From: Limnohabitans sp. DM1 | GTDB taxonomy: Bacteria > Pseudomonadota > Gammaproteobacteria > Burkholderiales > Burkholderiaceae_C | Assembly (NCBI RefSeq): GCF_001269385.1 | Contig: NZ_CXOO01000026.1 | Span: forward strand, 124,001-188,000 | DNA length: 64,000 nt | Direction: 5' to 3' | In this document: one piece after another, positions 25,412 through 34,348 of the stretch | Layout of the letters: every line of letters begins with the position of its first letter | How positions within the stretch are numbered: the stretch's first letter is position 1 | Position numbers and translations under genes: made by a program | The notes under the pieces: generated by a model | What the model saw: the letters and a program-made list of their open reading frames with translations, nothing else | Database searches by the model: none | What the model was told of the DNA's origin: nothing

Positions 25412-27633
25412 AAACGTTCAACACTTTCCGCGCCTGCCACATCGCCAGCGCTGTGGCCCTGCTGGTGCTGGGCCACGCCCATGCGCAAAACACCACAGAA
25501 ATCACCATCACCGACACCGCCCCCTCACAGGTGAGCGGCTTTGGCGATGTGCCGCTGCGCAAAGCACCTTTCAGCGCCGTCAGTTTTGACCGCCAGACGC
25601 TGCAAGACATCGGCGCGCAACGCGTCTCGGACGCCCTGCGCTTGGATGCCAGCGTGAGCGACAGCTACAACTCGCCCGCTTATTGGGACATGCTGAGTGT
25701 GCGGGGCTACACGCTGGACAACCGCTACAACTACCGCCGCGAAGGCCTGCCGATTTCCGCCGAAACCATGATCCCCATGGACAACAAGGAGCGCATTGAG
25801 CTGTTCAAAGGCACCAGCGGCATCCAGGCGGGCACCAGTGCACCGGGAGGGCTGGTCAACTACGTGGTCAAGCGCCCACCGACCGCGGCCAACGACACCA
25901 TTCGCAGCGTGAGCGCCAGCTACGGCCCAGGCAAGAGCAGCAGCGTGGCACTCGACCTGGGCGGTCGCCTGGGCGAAAACAAGGATGTGGGCTACCGCTT
26001 CAATGCGGCCTATGAAGACCTCGACCCCTACATCCAGAACACCCAAGGGCACCACCACTTGCTGGCCCTGGCCATGGACTGGCGCATCACGCCTGACAGC
26101 AAGCTGGAGTGGGAGTTTGAAAAAAGCGAACGTCAGCAGATGGGGGTGAATGCCTACAGCGTGCTGGCCAACCCCAACGATCCTTATGGCGTACCGTCTT
26201 TGCCAGCCACCGTGGACGGCAAACTCAACATCACACGCCAGCCCTGGTCTGTGCCCGGAGCCTTTGCCAGCCAAACGGGCAGTGTGCGCTTCAAGCAAAA
26301 CCTGTCAGACGGCTGGCTGTGGACCACGCAATACGGCGGACAGCGCCTGAAAACGGACGACCGCTTGAGTTTTGCCCTGGGCCACAACTGCTATGGGGTA
26401 CTCGATACCTCAACCGGCGCCACCAAGCTGTGCGACCGCTTTACATCGGATGGACGATTTGAGCTGGCCGATTTCCGCAGCAACGATGAGCGGCGACTGG
26501 TGGATGCCTTGCAAACCGAAGTGGCTGGCCAAACCCGCTGGGGCAAAACCACACATCACCTGGCCCTTTCTCTGACCCGGCAGCGGCAACTCGACAGGCT
26601 GCCTGCCCTGCAAGCTTGGAATTCTGCTGGCGAAGGCAGCATCTACGGTGGAGGCACCAGCCAAGCGGCCCCCAAACCCGAGTACCCCAACACCAACAAG
26701 AGTGAATACAGCACAGAAATTGCCGTCAAAGATCGCATGGCGTTGAGTGCAACAACGGCCGTCTGGGCAGGACTGCGCTACACGTCCTATAGCCGCAGCA
26801 GTGAGCAAAACGGGATCTGTGATCCTGTCACTTACGTGTGCACACCCGCCGCAGGCACCAACCCAATCAGCAGCAAAGGCAACATCACCACCCCATGGAT
26901 CGGCCTGACACAGCAAATGGGGCAGCACATGGTGTTCGTGTCGCATGGGCATGGCATTGAACTGCTGGCGGTCCCGAACACACCCGGCTACACCAACGCA
27001 GGCCAGTTGCTTGACGTGGCACGCAGCAAGCAAACTGAAGTGGGCATCCGCAGCTTGACCACGGCTGACCGCGCCACACCATGGAGCTGGAATGCCAGCG
27101 TGTTCCAAATCGAACGCCCCTTGACTTATGACGTTGCAGATGGCAGTTTGCTCAAACGAGTCAGCGACGGTCAGCAAATCCATCAAGGGATGGATGCAGG
27201 TGTTCAGTGGCGCTCAGCGGCTTGGTCACTCCAGGCACAAGGGCAATGGCTCCATGCACGCATCTCTGCTGCGACCCTCAACACCGCATTGAACGGTCAA
27301 ACGCCAGTCAACGTCCCCACCATGACCCTGCGCGCTCTGGCCCAATACCGCTTTGCAAACATCCCCGGCCTGCGCACCAGCTTGCGCGTGAACCACGAAG
27401 GCCAGCGCCGCGTACTGGAAGACGGCAGCCTCAATCTACCCAGCTGGACCAGCGCAGATTTGGCAGCCCATTACGACACCCGCATCGACGGCACACGCAC
27501 GCAATGGACGATGGCCATCGACAACCTGGCTGATCGCGATTACTGGCGTGAATCCCCCAAACAATTTGGCCACTACTATCTGTACCCCGGCGCGCCACGC
27601 ACCCTGCGAATTGCCGTAAAAGCCAGCTTCTGA
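25408..27633 (+). CDS. TonB-dependent outer-membrane receptor, probably for thiamin or HMP
   Basis: 741 residues. A signal peptide (ASAVALLVLGHAHA-Q) is followed by a putative TonB box around residues 29-38, a plug domain (RVSDALRLDASVSDSYN, SVRGYTLDNRYNYRREGLPI, ERIELFKGTSG, GGLVNYVVKRP), and a beta barrel ending in the terminal Phe. The plug resembles siderophore-type receptors such as FhuE/FpvA. The ATGA overlap with cytX, and the TPP riboswitch at the operon head, argue that it takes up thiamin, HMP or a thiamin precursor rather than iron. There are two Cys pairs in the barrel (C-x8-C-like near residue 330 and near 470). Confidence 0.88.
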   Translation: MKTFNTFRACHIASAVALLVLGHAHAQNTTEITITDTAPSQVSGFGDVPLRKAPFSAVSFDRQTLQDIGAQRVSDALRLDASVSDSYNSPAYWDMLSVRGYTLDNRYNYRREGLPISAETMIPMDNKERIELFKGTSGIQAGTSAPGGLVNYVVKRPPTAANDTIRSVSASYGPGKSSSVALDLGGRLGENKDVGYRFNAAYEDLDPYIQNTQGHHHLLALAMDWRITPDSKLEWEFEKSERQQMGVNAYSVLANPNDPYGVPSLPATVDGKLNITRQPWSVPGAFASQTGSVRFKQNLSDGWLWTTQYGGQRLKTDDRLSFALGHNCYGVLDTSTGATKLCDRFTSDGRFELADFRSNDERRLVDALQTEVAGQTRWGKTTHHLALSLTRQRQLDRLPALQAWNSAGEGSIYGGGTSQAAPKPEYPNTNKSEYSTEIAVKDRMALSATTAVWAGLRYTSYSRSSEQNGICDPVTYVCTPAAGTNPISSKGNITTPWIGLTQQMGQHMVFVSHGHGIELLAVPNTPGYTNAGQLLDVARSKQTEVGIRSLTTADRATPWSWNASVFQIERPLTYDVADGSLLKRVSDGQQIHQGMDAGVQWRSAAWSLQAQGQWLHARISAATLNTALNGQTPVNVPTMTLRALAQYRFANIPGLRTSLRVNHEGQRRVLEDGSLNLPSWTSADLAAHYDTRIDGTRTQWTMAIDNLADRDYWRESPKQFGHYYLYPGAPRTLRIAVKASF

Positions 27634-27711
27634 AACTCATGCTGCTTTTTTCTGAAATTGCACGCTCCACCCTCAAAAGTGGCCTGTAAATGACGCTATA
27701 ATTACGCCTAT

Positions 27712-27787
27712 TCCTCAATAGCTCAGTCGGTAGAGCGCCGGACTGTTAATCCGTAGGTCCCTGGTTCGAGCCCAGGTTGAGGAGCCA
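27712..27787 (+). tRNA. tRNA-Asn (GTT)
   Basis: A 76-base cloverleaf: acceptor TCCTCAA/TTGAGGA with discriminator G and encoded CCA, anticodon loop CTGTTAA (anticodon GTT), T loop GGTTCGAGCC. A TATAAT box is at 27697, about ten bases upstream of the mature 5' end. Confidence 0.98.
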
Positions 27788-27797
27788 GAAAAATACA

Positions 27798-27828
27798 AGC
27801 CCTTGCAGCAATGCAAGGGCTTTTTTTT
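27798..27828 (+). terminator. Rho-independent terminator after tRNA-Asn
   Basis: AGCCCTTGCA / TGCAAGGGCT with a GCAA-like loop, followed by a run of T, lies 11 bases after the tRNA. Confidence 0.93.
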
Positions 27829-28103
27829 CGCCTGCGCTGTCACAGGTTTCATCAAATGCTTGGCTGCAATTGCGTGCAATCTGTCGGCACGAACAGGCCT
27901 CTTGGTGCCCAGGTCATTGCCGTCTAGCGGCATTCTTCTGCACACGATGTGGGCCCACCTCCTAGCGCACTCTAGGGCGTCTTCAGGCCGCCTCTTAAAT
28001 TCACTGAATTCCGGTGGAATTTTGTTAAATTTGCCATAAATATAGTAATATTGGCATCCAAATGCGCTTAATGCATAAAATCAACAAATAATCAATCTTT
28101 TCC
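27829..28103. other. Gene-free AT-rich region before the OmpA-domain gene
   Basis: No credible ORF. An imperfect inverted repeat TTGCCATAA...TATTGGCA lies at 28031-28056, and TTGGCA followed after about 17-19 bases by TAAAAT (28076) could be a promoter for the downstream trio. Confidence 0.45.
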
Positions 28104-28700
28104 ATGGAACTCATTGCTGTTGCCTTGCTGGGGCTGGGAATCTGGCTCGGCCAAACGCCTGCGCCTGAAAAAATCACTGAACGCATCATCTTGCTGCCCT
28201 CAGCCGATGGCGCACGCAGTGCGATCATCGTTCATGGTCTGAAGGGTGATCGGCTGATGGATGTACCGTATGCCAGTTTGGAAGTCACACCCTCGGGCTC
28301 ATTCACCGATGCGTCGCTGACTGAAACTGCAGTGCGCGATCGTTACACCAGCTTGCTGGATGCGCAAGCGCCACGCCCGCGCAGTTTTCTGCTCTACTTT
28401 GTCACAGGCTCGGACAATAAGCTGACGGCTGAATCTCAGCAAACATTGACGGGCTTGCAAGACTTTTTGCAATCGCGCCCCGCCCCGGAAGTCACCTTGA
28501 TCGGCCACACCGACCGCTCGGGCAGTGCAGCCATCAATGATGCCTTGTCACTCAAGCGCGCACAGGCTGTGCGCGATTTGATCCGGCAGTCGGGCATCTC
28601 AACCGACAAAGTGCCCGTTTATGGCAGAGGGTCGAGGGAACCCATTGCATCCGGCGCGCAAGAAGGCCTGAACCGGCGCGTTGAGATCCATGTGCGCTAA
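28104..28700 (+). CDS. OmpA-domain envelope protein
   Basis: 198 residues. The N-terminus (MELIAVALLGLGIWLGQ) is a single hydrophobic segment, likely an anchor or uncleaved signal. The C-terminal OmpA domain (about residues 90-195) has FVTGSDNKLTAESQQTL, VTLIGHTDRSGSAAINDALSLKRAQAVRDLI and the closing NRRVEI, the peptidoglycan-binding pattern. It precedes a CHASE2 gene and a FecR gene, a combination known in proteobacterial genomes. The start is the first ATG, with no strong ribosome site. Confidence 0.83.
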   Translation: MELIAVALLGLGIWLGQTPAPEKITERIILLPSADGARSAIIVHGLKGDRLMDVPYASLEVTPSGSFTDASLTETAVRDRYTSLLDAQAPRPRSFLLYFVTGSDNKLTAESQQTLTGLQDFLQSRPAPEVTLIGHTDRSGSAAINDALSLKRAQAVRDLIRQSGISTDKVPVYGRGSREPIASGAQEGLNRRVEIHVR

Positions 28701-28715
28701 GAACTGGAGTTGCGC

Positions 28716-30218
28716 ATGAACTTCCTCAAACGATTGCTGACCTCCGGAAAAGGCCGACCTGTTGCGATCGGCATTTTGCTGTGGACATTGCTGATCAACA
28801 CCCTGACTGAACTGCCACCCACTTGGCAAAACCTGCCTTGGCCAGTCGAAAAAGTGGTCGATGCCGTGGGATCGCCTTTCACTACGGGCCGCAATCTCCT
28901 GTTCGATGGTTATCAAAAAGAGCACACCCGAAAACAACAATCGCAACCGGTGACGATTGTTGCGATTGACGAAAAGAGTTTGCAGGAACTGGGCCAATGG
29001 CCCTGGCCCAGATACCGCCTTGCAAAACTGCTGGACGCCATCGCTGTGCACAAACCTGCCGCTGTGGGGCTGGACATTTACATGCCCGAAGCAGACCAGA
29101 CTTCGCCGGACAAGGTTGCTTTGGGACTGGGGCCGGAACACAAAGCCCTGGCGCAGCAACTGAAACAGTTACCGCCCAATGATGTGCGACTGAGTGAGGC
29201 GCTCAGACGCACCCCATCGGTTTTGAGCGCTGCAGGCTTTGATTTCAAGGCCTTCACCACCACCGAAGGCATGCGCACCTGGCCAATAACGCTTGAAGGC
29301 GACGACACATTGCCTGTGTTTGTCCGCCGCTTTGACCAAGTGTTGGCCAGTCTGCCGCAATTGCAAGCCGCTGCCAGCGGTCAAGCGATGGTCAGCGTGG
29401 ACCTGGAAAACGGAGTGGTTCGCCACATCCCCTTGGTCATGAACCTGTCAGATCAGCCGGTGTCCACTTTGGCCATCGAAATGCTGCGGGTGGCCACCCA
29501 ATCCCCCTCAGTCAAAGTCAAACTCAGTCCGGCAGGAGTGAGCGCTGTTGAAGTGGCAGACTTGTCTGTGCCCACGCTGGCCAAGGGTGACATACGCCTG
29601 CACTTTGCCAAACATGCCGACATGGCTTCTCGCCATGTCTCGGCCGCAGATGTGCTCAGCGGCAAAGTTGATCCTGAGATGTTGAATGGCAAATTGGTCT
29701 TGCTGGGCCTCACAGGCGCAGGCCTGAACGACATGCGAACCAACGCCCTTGGCGAAACCGTTCCCGGCATCGAAATTCAAGCCCAAGTGATTGAATCACT
29801 GTTCGATGGCCGCATCCTCATGCGCCCCCAGTGGCTTAAATGGGCCGAATCTGGGGCTTTGCTGTTTATCGGTGGCCTGCTGATTTGGTACATACCGCGC
29901 CCCCGCTCTGCCTTCGCACTGTACCTGCGCAAAGTACCCCAGGCTGGCTTGTGGCTGACCCTGGGCACCAACGCATTGATTGCAGCCATTGGCCTACAAG
30001 TCTTCATCAGAACCGCTTACCTCTTCGATGCCGCCTCTTTCTTTCTGGTGCTCGGCGGGGTCATGGGGTCCTTGGTTTCTTCATCCTTGGCCGATATGGA
30101 CATACGTAAAAAGGCCAAACAATTGGCACAGCAAGAACAAGCTTTGCAAGAAGCCCGTTTGGCAGGTGCGCGTGAGCCACGCCAAGCACTCAATATTGCG
30201 GCTGCCCCTGCGCCGTGA
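28716..30218 (+). CDS. CHASE2-domain membrane protein without an output domain
   Basis: 500 residues. One N-terminal membrane segment (IGILLWTLLINTL), a CHASE2 extracytoplasmic sensor (residues about 45-370, including VAIDEKSLQELGQWPWPR, AVGLDIYMPEAD, FDRVL-type and NGKLVLLGLTGAGLND motifs), then three membrane helices at the C-terminus. CHASE2 proteins usually carry a cyclase, kinase or GGDEF output; here only a short charged coil (QLAQQEQALQEARLAGAREP) and Pro/Ala tail follow the last helix. ATG 28716 has GGAG six bases upstream. Its stop overlaps an in-frame start region of the FecR gene. Confidence 0.82.
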   Translation: MNFLKRLLTSGKGRPVAIGILLWTLLINTLTELPPTWQNLPWPVEKVVDAVGSPFTTGRNLLFDGYQKEHTRKQQSQPVTIVAIDEKSLQELGQWPWPRYRLAKLLDAIAVHKPAAVGLDIYMPEADQTSPDKVALGLGPEHKALAQQLKQLPPNDVRLSEALRRTPSVLSAAGFDFKAFTTTEGMRTWPITLEGDDTLPVFVRRFDQVLASLPQLQAAASGQAMVSVDLENGVVRHIPLVMNLSDQPVSTLAIEMLRVATQSPSVKVKLSPAGVSAVEVADLSVPTLAKGDIRLHFAKHADMASRHVSAADVLSGKVDPEMLNGKLVLLGLTGAGLNDMRTNALGETVPGIEIQAQVIESLFDGRILMRPQWLKWAESGALLFIGGLLIWYIPRPRSAFALYLRKVPQAGLWLTLGTNALIAAIGLQVFIRTAYLFDAASFFLVLGGVMGSLVSSSLADMDIRKKAKQLAQQEQALQEARLAGAREPRQALNIAAAPAP

Positions 30219-30244
30219 GCCGCTTGAACAGATTGGAGACAAGC

Positions 30245-30691
30245 ATGAAAAACCCAAGCATCTGGCTGCTTTGGCTCTGCTGCGCTGCCTCAGTTCAGGC
30301 TGCAGAGTCCGCAGGCACTGTCAAAACCCTCAAAGGGACTGCACACATCGAACGCGGCAAAGCCCGCATAGAAGTGGCCGTGGGCACATCTTTGCAGACG
30401 CAGGACCGATTGCACAGCGGACCTGCCAGCGGTGTCGGCATCACGCTTCGCGACAGCACCTTGCTGACCGTCGGCGCAAACTCCATGATCGAGCTGAACA
30501 AATACGCATTTGACCGCAGCACCAATGCAGGCCAGATGGACGCCTCGATCAAGCGCGGCACCTTGGCCGTGGTCTCTGGCCAGATAGCCAAGAACAACCC
30601 CAACGAAGTGGTCTTTCGCACCAACACCGTCACCCTGGGCGTTCGGGGCACGGAGTTCATCATTGACGTGGGTGAGGAAGCCCCGCGCTGA
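30245..30691 (+). CDS. Exported FecR-domain protein
   Basis: 148 residues with a signal peptide (IWLLWLCCAASVQA-A). The remainder is a FecR-type domain: VKTLKGTAHIERGKARIEV, GTSLQTQDRLHSGPASGVGI, and the end motif VTLGVRGTEFIID. It lacks the cytoplasmic anti-sigma part of true FecR, so it is more likely a periplasmic scaffold or sensor. ATG 30245 has GGAGAC upstream. It is the third gene of the OmpA/CHASE2/FecR trio and the last gene before the integrated element. Confidence 0.85.
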   Translation: MKNPSIWLLWLCCAASVQAAESAGTVKTLKGTAHIERGKARIEVAVGTSLQTQDRLHSGPASGVGITLRDSTLLTVGANSMIELNKYAFDRSTNAGQMDASIKRGTLAVVSGQIAKNNPNEVVFRTNTVTLGVRGTEFIIDVGEEAPR

Positions 30692-30876
30692 GCACCGCAG
30701 CGCAATGGGCTGTCTTGGGCATCTTCAACGCCGATCCGTCCAAAAGTCGCCTGTCACAAAGAACGATGAGCTGGCGTGGATGGCCTTCATCAGACCCAAC
30801 TTGTTGCTTTTCGGCGGTGTGGCTAAAAGTGTGGCTGATTGCCAATAAATGCAGTGGAATGTGCCGTGGAAATTAA
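30692..30876. other. Gene-free region between FecR gene and the att duplication
   Basis: Only short ORFs without similarity to known proteins occur here. No remnant of an integrase or transposase was recognised. It leads into the 146-bp duplicated segment that starts at 30877. Confidence 0.5.
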
Positions 30877-31022
30877 GGGGCAATCAGGGGGCAATTTGAG
30901 GGGGCATTCCCGGAAAGAAAAACGGGTCACGCCCTTGTGAGGCGTAACCCGTTGATTTAATTAGGAATAAATGGTCGGCGTGGCGGGATTCGAACTCGCT
31001 ACCCCTTGCACCCCATGCAAGT
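30877..31022. repeat. Left att-region duplicate (tRNA-Pro 3' fragment, terminator, G-rich arm repeats)
   Basis: This segment aligns without gaps from 30887 onward to 38451-38586 at an offset of 7,564 bases. It contains GGGGCAATCAGGGGGCAATTT, a terminator-like hairpin (30921-30953), and a 51-base copy of the tRNA-Pro 3' end (30972-31022), with one mismatch at 31000. The identity stops inside the tRNA anticodon stem at 31022, marking the left junction of the element. Confidence 0.9.
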
Positions 31023-31159
31023 TTTGTATTTTTTGTATTGCCTCATACATCAACCAAAACTTTAAAAATAATCATTTAAAATCAATGACTTATAAAGCTA
31101 AAGCCGAAAAATATTGTCCATCTGATTCCATCAAGATACACTGAGAGCCTGTAAAAACA

Positions 31160-31183
31160 GGGGGGCAATCAGGGGGGCAATTT
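31160..31183 (+). repeat. Integrase arm-type repeat, middle copy
   Basis: GGGGGCAATCAGGGGGGCAA followed by TTT lies 18 bases before the integrase start. It matches copies at 30877-30897 and 38438-38461. Direct GGGGGCAA units spaced 11-12 bases suggest binding sites for the integrase N-terminal domain. Confidence 0.65.
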
Positions 31184-31200
31184 CCCCATGCCTCAAACAC

Positions 31201-32532
31201 ATGGCAAAGATCACCACCAAAGCACTGGAAGCCCTTAAGCACTCAGACCACGGCAAACGACTGGCAGACGGTGACCGCATGTTTGGCATCGTCCGGGCGG
31301 TCAAAAACGATCCTGAGGCTGTATCAGTTGATTTTGAGTGGCGTTACAACTTCGGGGGCAAAGTCCGACAGGTACGCATTGGCACATGGCCACGAATGAC
31401 ACTCAAAGCCCTGCGCGATGAACGCGATGCGCTCAAGGGAAAACTCAAAGATGGCATAGACCCGCTTGCCGAAAAAGAAGCCGACCGCCTGAAACAACAG
31501 GCCGACCAGATCGAGGCCAAGCAAACTCAGATCACCCGCCTGCAAGAACTCGCGGCCAAAGACGCCAGAATGACCGTCCGGGGCTTGTTTGAGTTATGGC
31601 AAAGCACAGACCTGAAGAAGCGCCAAGATGGAGGAAGTGAGGCGCTCAGAGCATTTGAGGCTGACGTTTTCCCGCTCATTGGTGACGTGGCAGCGGCTGA
31701 CGTGACCAAGGCGCACATTCAGCGAATCATTGACACCATGTTGGCCCGTGGCGTCAAACGCATGACCGAGCGGGTATTCAGCGACCTGCGCCAGCTTTTC
31801 GGCTTTGCATTGGATCGCGACCACATCGAGGCCGACCCGACCGCACGAATCAAAAAGCACAAGATCGGCGGCAGCGTGGAGCGTGATCGGGTTTTGTCTG
31901 AGGCTGAACTGATCGAGTTTTTCAATCGCCTACCTGAATCGGGTTTGGTGGCGTCATCCCAATGCGCCCTGACCATCCAGCTTGCAACCATCACCCGCAT
32001 CGGTGAAGTCTTGGGCGCACGGTGGGAGCATGTTGATTTTGAGCGGCGCATCTGGACACTGCCTGAGACCAAGAACGGCAAGCGGCACACGGTCAACCTC
32101 AATGACCTGGCCCTGAAGCAATTCGAAGCCCTGCGCCAGCACACCGGACTGACAGAATGGGTTTTCCCAGCATCGAGGTTGAACGGCCCGGTTTGCCCCA
32201 AAACCGTCACCAAGCAGGTGGCAGACAGGCAGCGCGGCGATGATGATCCCATGAGCGGCCGCAGCAAGCAGACCGATTCGCTGGCGCTGTCAGGCGGGCA
32301 ATGGCGACCGCACGACCTCAGGCGCACCGGGGCCACCCTCATGGCTGAATTGGGCGTTTTGCCTGACGTGATCGAGCGATGCCTGAACCACACCGAACAA
32401 ACCAAAGTAAAGCGCATCTATCAACGGGCGCAATATGAAGCCCCTATGCGCGAAGCGTGGAAGCGATTGGGAGATCGCTTAATCTTGTTGACCAACAAGC
32501 TTGATAACGTTGTAGTCCTCCTGAATCCGTGA
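31201..32532 (+). CDS. Tyrosine recombinase integrase (DUF4102/P4 type)
   Basis: 443 residues. An N-terminal DUF4102-like arm-binding domain (residues 1-90: GKRLADGD through GTWPRMTLKALRDERD) is followed by a coil, a core-binding domain, and the catalytic domain. The catalytic residues are R266 (ATITRIGEVLGARW), H371-x-x-R374 (RPHDLRRTGATL), H397 (CLNHTEQ) and nucleophile Y407 (RIYQRA). It lies at the left end of the element. Its last codons LNP and the TGA are supplied by the inserted IS; the uninterrupted gene would have ended in R-K-T-I-F. The catalytic core is intact, so activity is plausible. Confidence 0.92.
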   Translation: MAKITTKALEALKHSDHGKRLADGDRMFGIVRAVKNDPEAVSVDFEWRYNFGGKVRQVRIGTWPRMTLKALRDERDALKGKLKDGIDPLAEKEADRLKQQADQIEAKQTQITRLQELAAKDARMTVRGLFELWQSTDLKKRQDGGSEALRAFEADVFPLIGDVAAADVTKAHIQRIIDTMLARGVKRMTERVFSDLRQLFGFALDRDHIEADPTARIKKHKIGGSVERDRVLSEAELIEFFNRLPESGLVASSQCALTIQLATITRIGEVLGARWEHVDFERRIWTLPETKNGKRHTVNLNDLALKQFEALRQHTGLTEWVFPASRLNGPVCPKTVTKQVADRQRGDDDPMSGRSKQTDSLALSGGQWRPHDLRRTGATLMAELGVLPDVIERCLNHTEQTKVKRIYQRAQYEAPMREAWKRLGDRLILLTNKLDNVVVLLNP

Positions 32533-34215
32533 CCCGGCAATAAATCAGATTCTCCTGTTCTGATTTTCCCCAAACACCGCCACTTTCTTCGTGACACGCG
32601 CATTTCAATCAATATCCCGAGCTGTTTTCGCGCGTGTTTTCGCCCGCTCTCGACTGCCATGGGATGCATCTTCAAATTTGGCTTGCACCCATCCCCGCCG
32701 CTTTCATGCAGCTGCGTTTTCTGACCCCTCCATGGTGTTGCCGGTAACGACCCGGCTACGCGCCCCGCAACTGCCCGTAATGCAGCGCAAACACCTCAAA
32801 CGCCCCATCGTTGCGCCCCAAGCCCAGCACCAGCTGACCGGCATGGCTGATCATGCGTGCGGCCTTGCCCATCAACTCCTGGAGCACCGTTTTGATGCGC
32901 CTTCTCTTGGCCTTGTGGCGCACCGGCGAGCCCGGCTCGTTCAACGTGTGCTGGCCAATCAAGCGCAGCAAATTCATCGCCACCGCAGCCAACTGGCACA
33001 CCAAATAGTTGGTGTCGAATTTGCCCGAGGGCAAACGCTCCAAATCCATGTCACTCTTGAACTCCGAATGAAACTGCTCATGCGTGGCGTGATCACAGTA
33101 CAGCTCTATCACTTGCAGGGGCTTGAAGCTGGCATCCAACGTGGTCGTCCAGCCCTCCAGCACGTACTCGGGCAAGAGCAGAGGCTGGCCGTGCTTGTTG
33201 ATGGTGCGCTCAGTCAATCGATAAATGCGCCGCGCAGGGCATTTCTCAGAGCCCACTCGCTCGAGTTCCAGCGCCTCTTGCCACACGCAAAAGCGCTTGC
33301 CTTCGCGCTCCAGGCACCATTGCACCGTGGGGTCTGCGCTCCTTTTGGCGGCGATGGCCTCCACGGGTGTGGTGCGCGGGTTCCACTTGATGATGAAAGC
33401 CATCGCGTGCTTGCGCTCATTGGCTTGCGCGGTGATGGCTTGCATCAGCTTGAGCGAACAAAAGCCCGAATCGGCGCGCACCAACAAAGGGGTGTCCACC
33501 AAGCTCGCTGCCATGGGCAAGACGCGCTCAAGGTTGTACTCGCTCTCGTTGGCCGAGTGCTGGGTGCCAGGGCGCAAAGCCAGCTCCAGACAATAGCCCT
33601 CAGTGCCCAGATAGGCGGCCAAAGGGCAATAGCCATCAACCCCCGCGTAGGTGCGCCCCACCAGCTCTTTGCTGGTGCCGCTGTTGTCCATGGCAAAAGT
33701 GTCGATGTCCAGCGGCGTGTAGCCGCAGGGCAGCTGTCCGAAGTCAATCGGCTTGCCGTTGATGCGGCCACTCAGCAGCGCGGTATTGAGCTGCATTGCC
33801 AGATCAAACCAGTTGGCTGCATGGGCATTCATGCGCTGGCGCAGCGTGGGGCTCGAAGGCACGGTTTGCAGGCCCAGCGAGCGCTTGAAAAAGGCATCGG
33901 TGCGAAAGCCTTCGATGGTGTCGAAATCGTTCTTGCCCAGGCACAGCAAGCCCAGGTAGGAGCGCAAGATGCAGCTGTTGGCAACGCCCGAGCGAACGGG
34001 GAATTTGGGGTCGACGAGGGCGCTGAAGTTGATGCGCTTGAGATATTGACCGACAAGGGCCAGACCGGCATGGGAGCTGAGGTCGTAGGGGAGTTTCTTG
34101 ATAATGAAATCGGTCATGGGAAGGATCACCTGCGGGGTGAAGAGTACCTGATGACTAAGCGCTTGATTTCAATGGGGAAACGTCACTATCTCAGAGCTCA
34201 ACTCACGGATTCAGG
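32520..34215. mobile_element. IS1380-family insertion sequence (1,696 bp)
   Basis: Perfect 13-bp terminal inverted repeats CCTGAATCCGTGA (32520-32532) and TCACGGATTCAGG (34203-34215) enclose one transposase gene. The flanks show a direct repeat GTCCT at 32515-32519 and 34216-34220, a target-site duplication. Size and gene content fit the IS1380 family. It sits within the 3' end of the integrase gene. Confidence 0.9.
32756..34117 (-). CDS. IS1380-family transposase
   Basis: About 453 residues. The DDE-type transposase has blocks typical of the family: FAMDNSGTSKELVGRTYAG, LVRADSGFCS and THEQFHSEFKSDMDLERLPSGKF, carrying the expected acidic residues. The reading frame is intact between the inverted repeats, so the element may still be mobile. 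ATG 34117 is preferred to a GTG four codons upstream. It is transcribed opposite to the integrase. Codon use is GC-rich, unlike the surrounding cargo. Confidence 0.93.
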   Translation of the reverse strand: MTDFIIKKLPYDLSSHAGLALVGQYLKRINFSALVDPKFPVRSGVANSCILRSYLGLLCLGKNDFDTIEGFRTDAFFKRSLGLQTVPSSPTLRQRMNAHAANWFDLAMQLNTALLSGRINGKPIDFGQLPCGYTPLDIDTFAMDNSGTSKELVGRTYAGVDGYCPLAAYLGTEGYCLELALRPGTQHSANESEYNLERVLPMAASLVDTPLLVRADSGFCSLKLMQAITAQANERKHAMAFIIKWNPRTTPVEAIAAKRSADPTVQWCLEREGKRFCVWQEALELERVGSEKCPARRIYRLTERTINKHGQPLLLPEYVLEGWTTTLDASFKPLQVIELYCDHATHEQFHSEFKSDMDLERLPSGKFDTNYLVCQLAAVAMNLLRLIGQHTLNEPGSPVRHKAKRRRIKTVLQELMGKAARMISHAGQLVLGLGRNDGAFEVFALHYGQLRGA

Positions 34216-34348
34216 GTCCTCAGAAAGACCATATTTTGAGTAGGGCTAAACAATAAATATTTGTTGGTCTGTGAACCAATCGTTTGGCGTAGCGCGATCA
34301 ACGGGTTGGCCGTCTATTTACAGCCCAAAATTGACCTCTATGATTGCC

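Noticed and set aside
30972-31022. A second functional tRNA-Pro
   Set aside because: Only the 3' 51 bases are present; the 5' half and D arm are missing.
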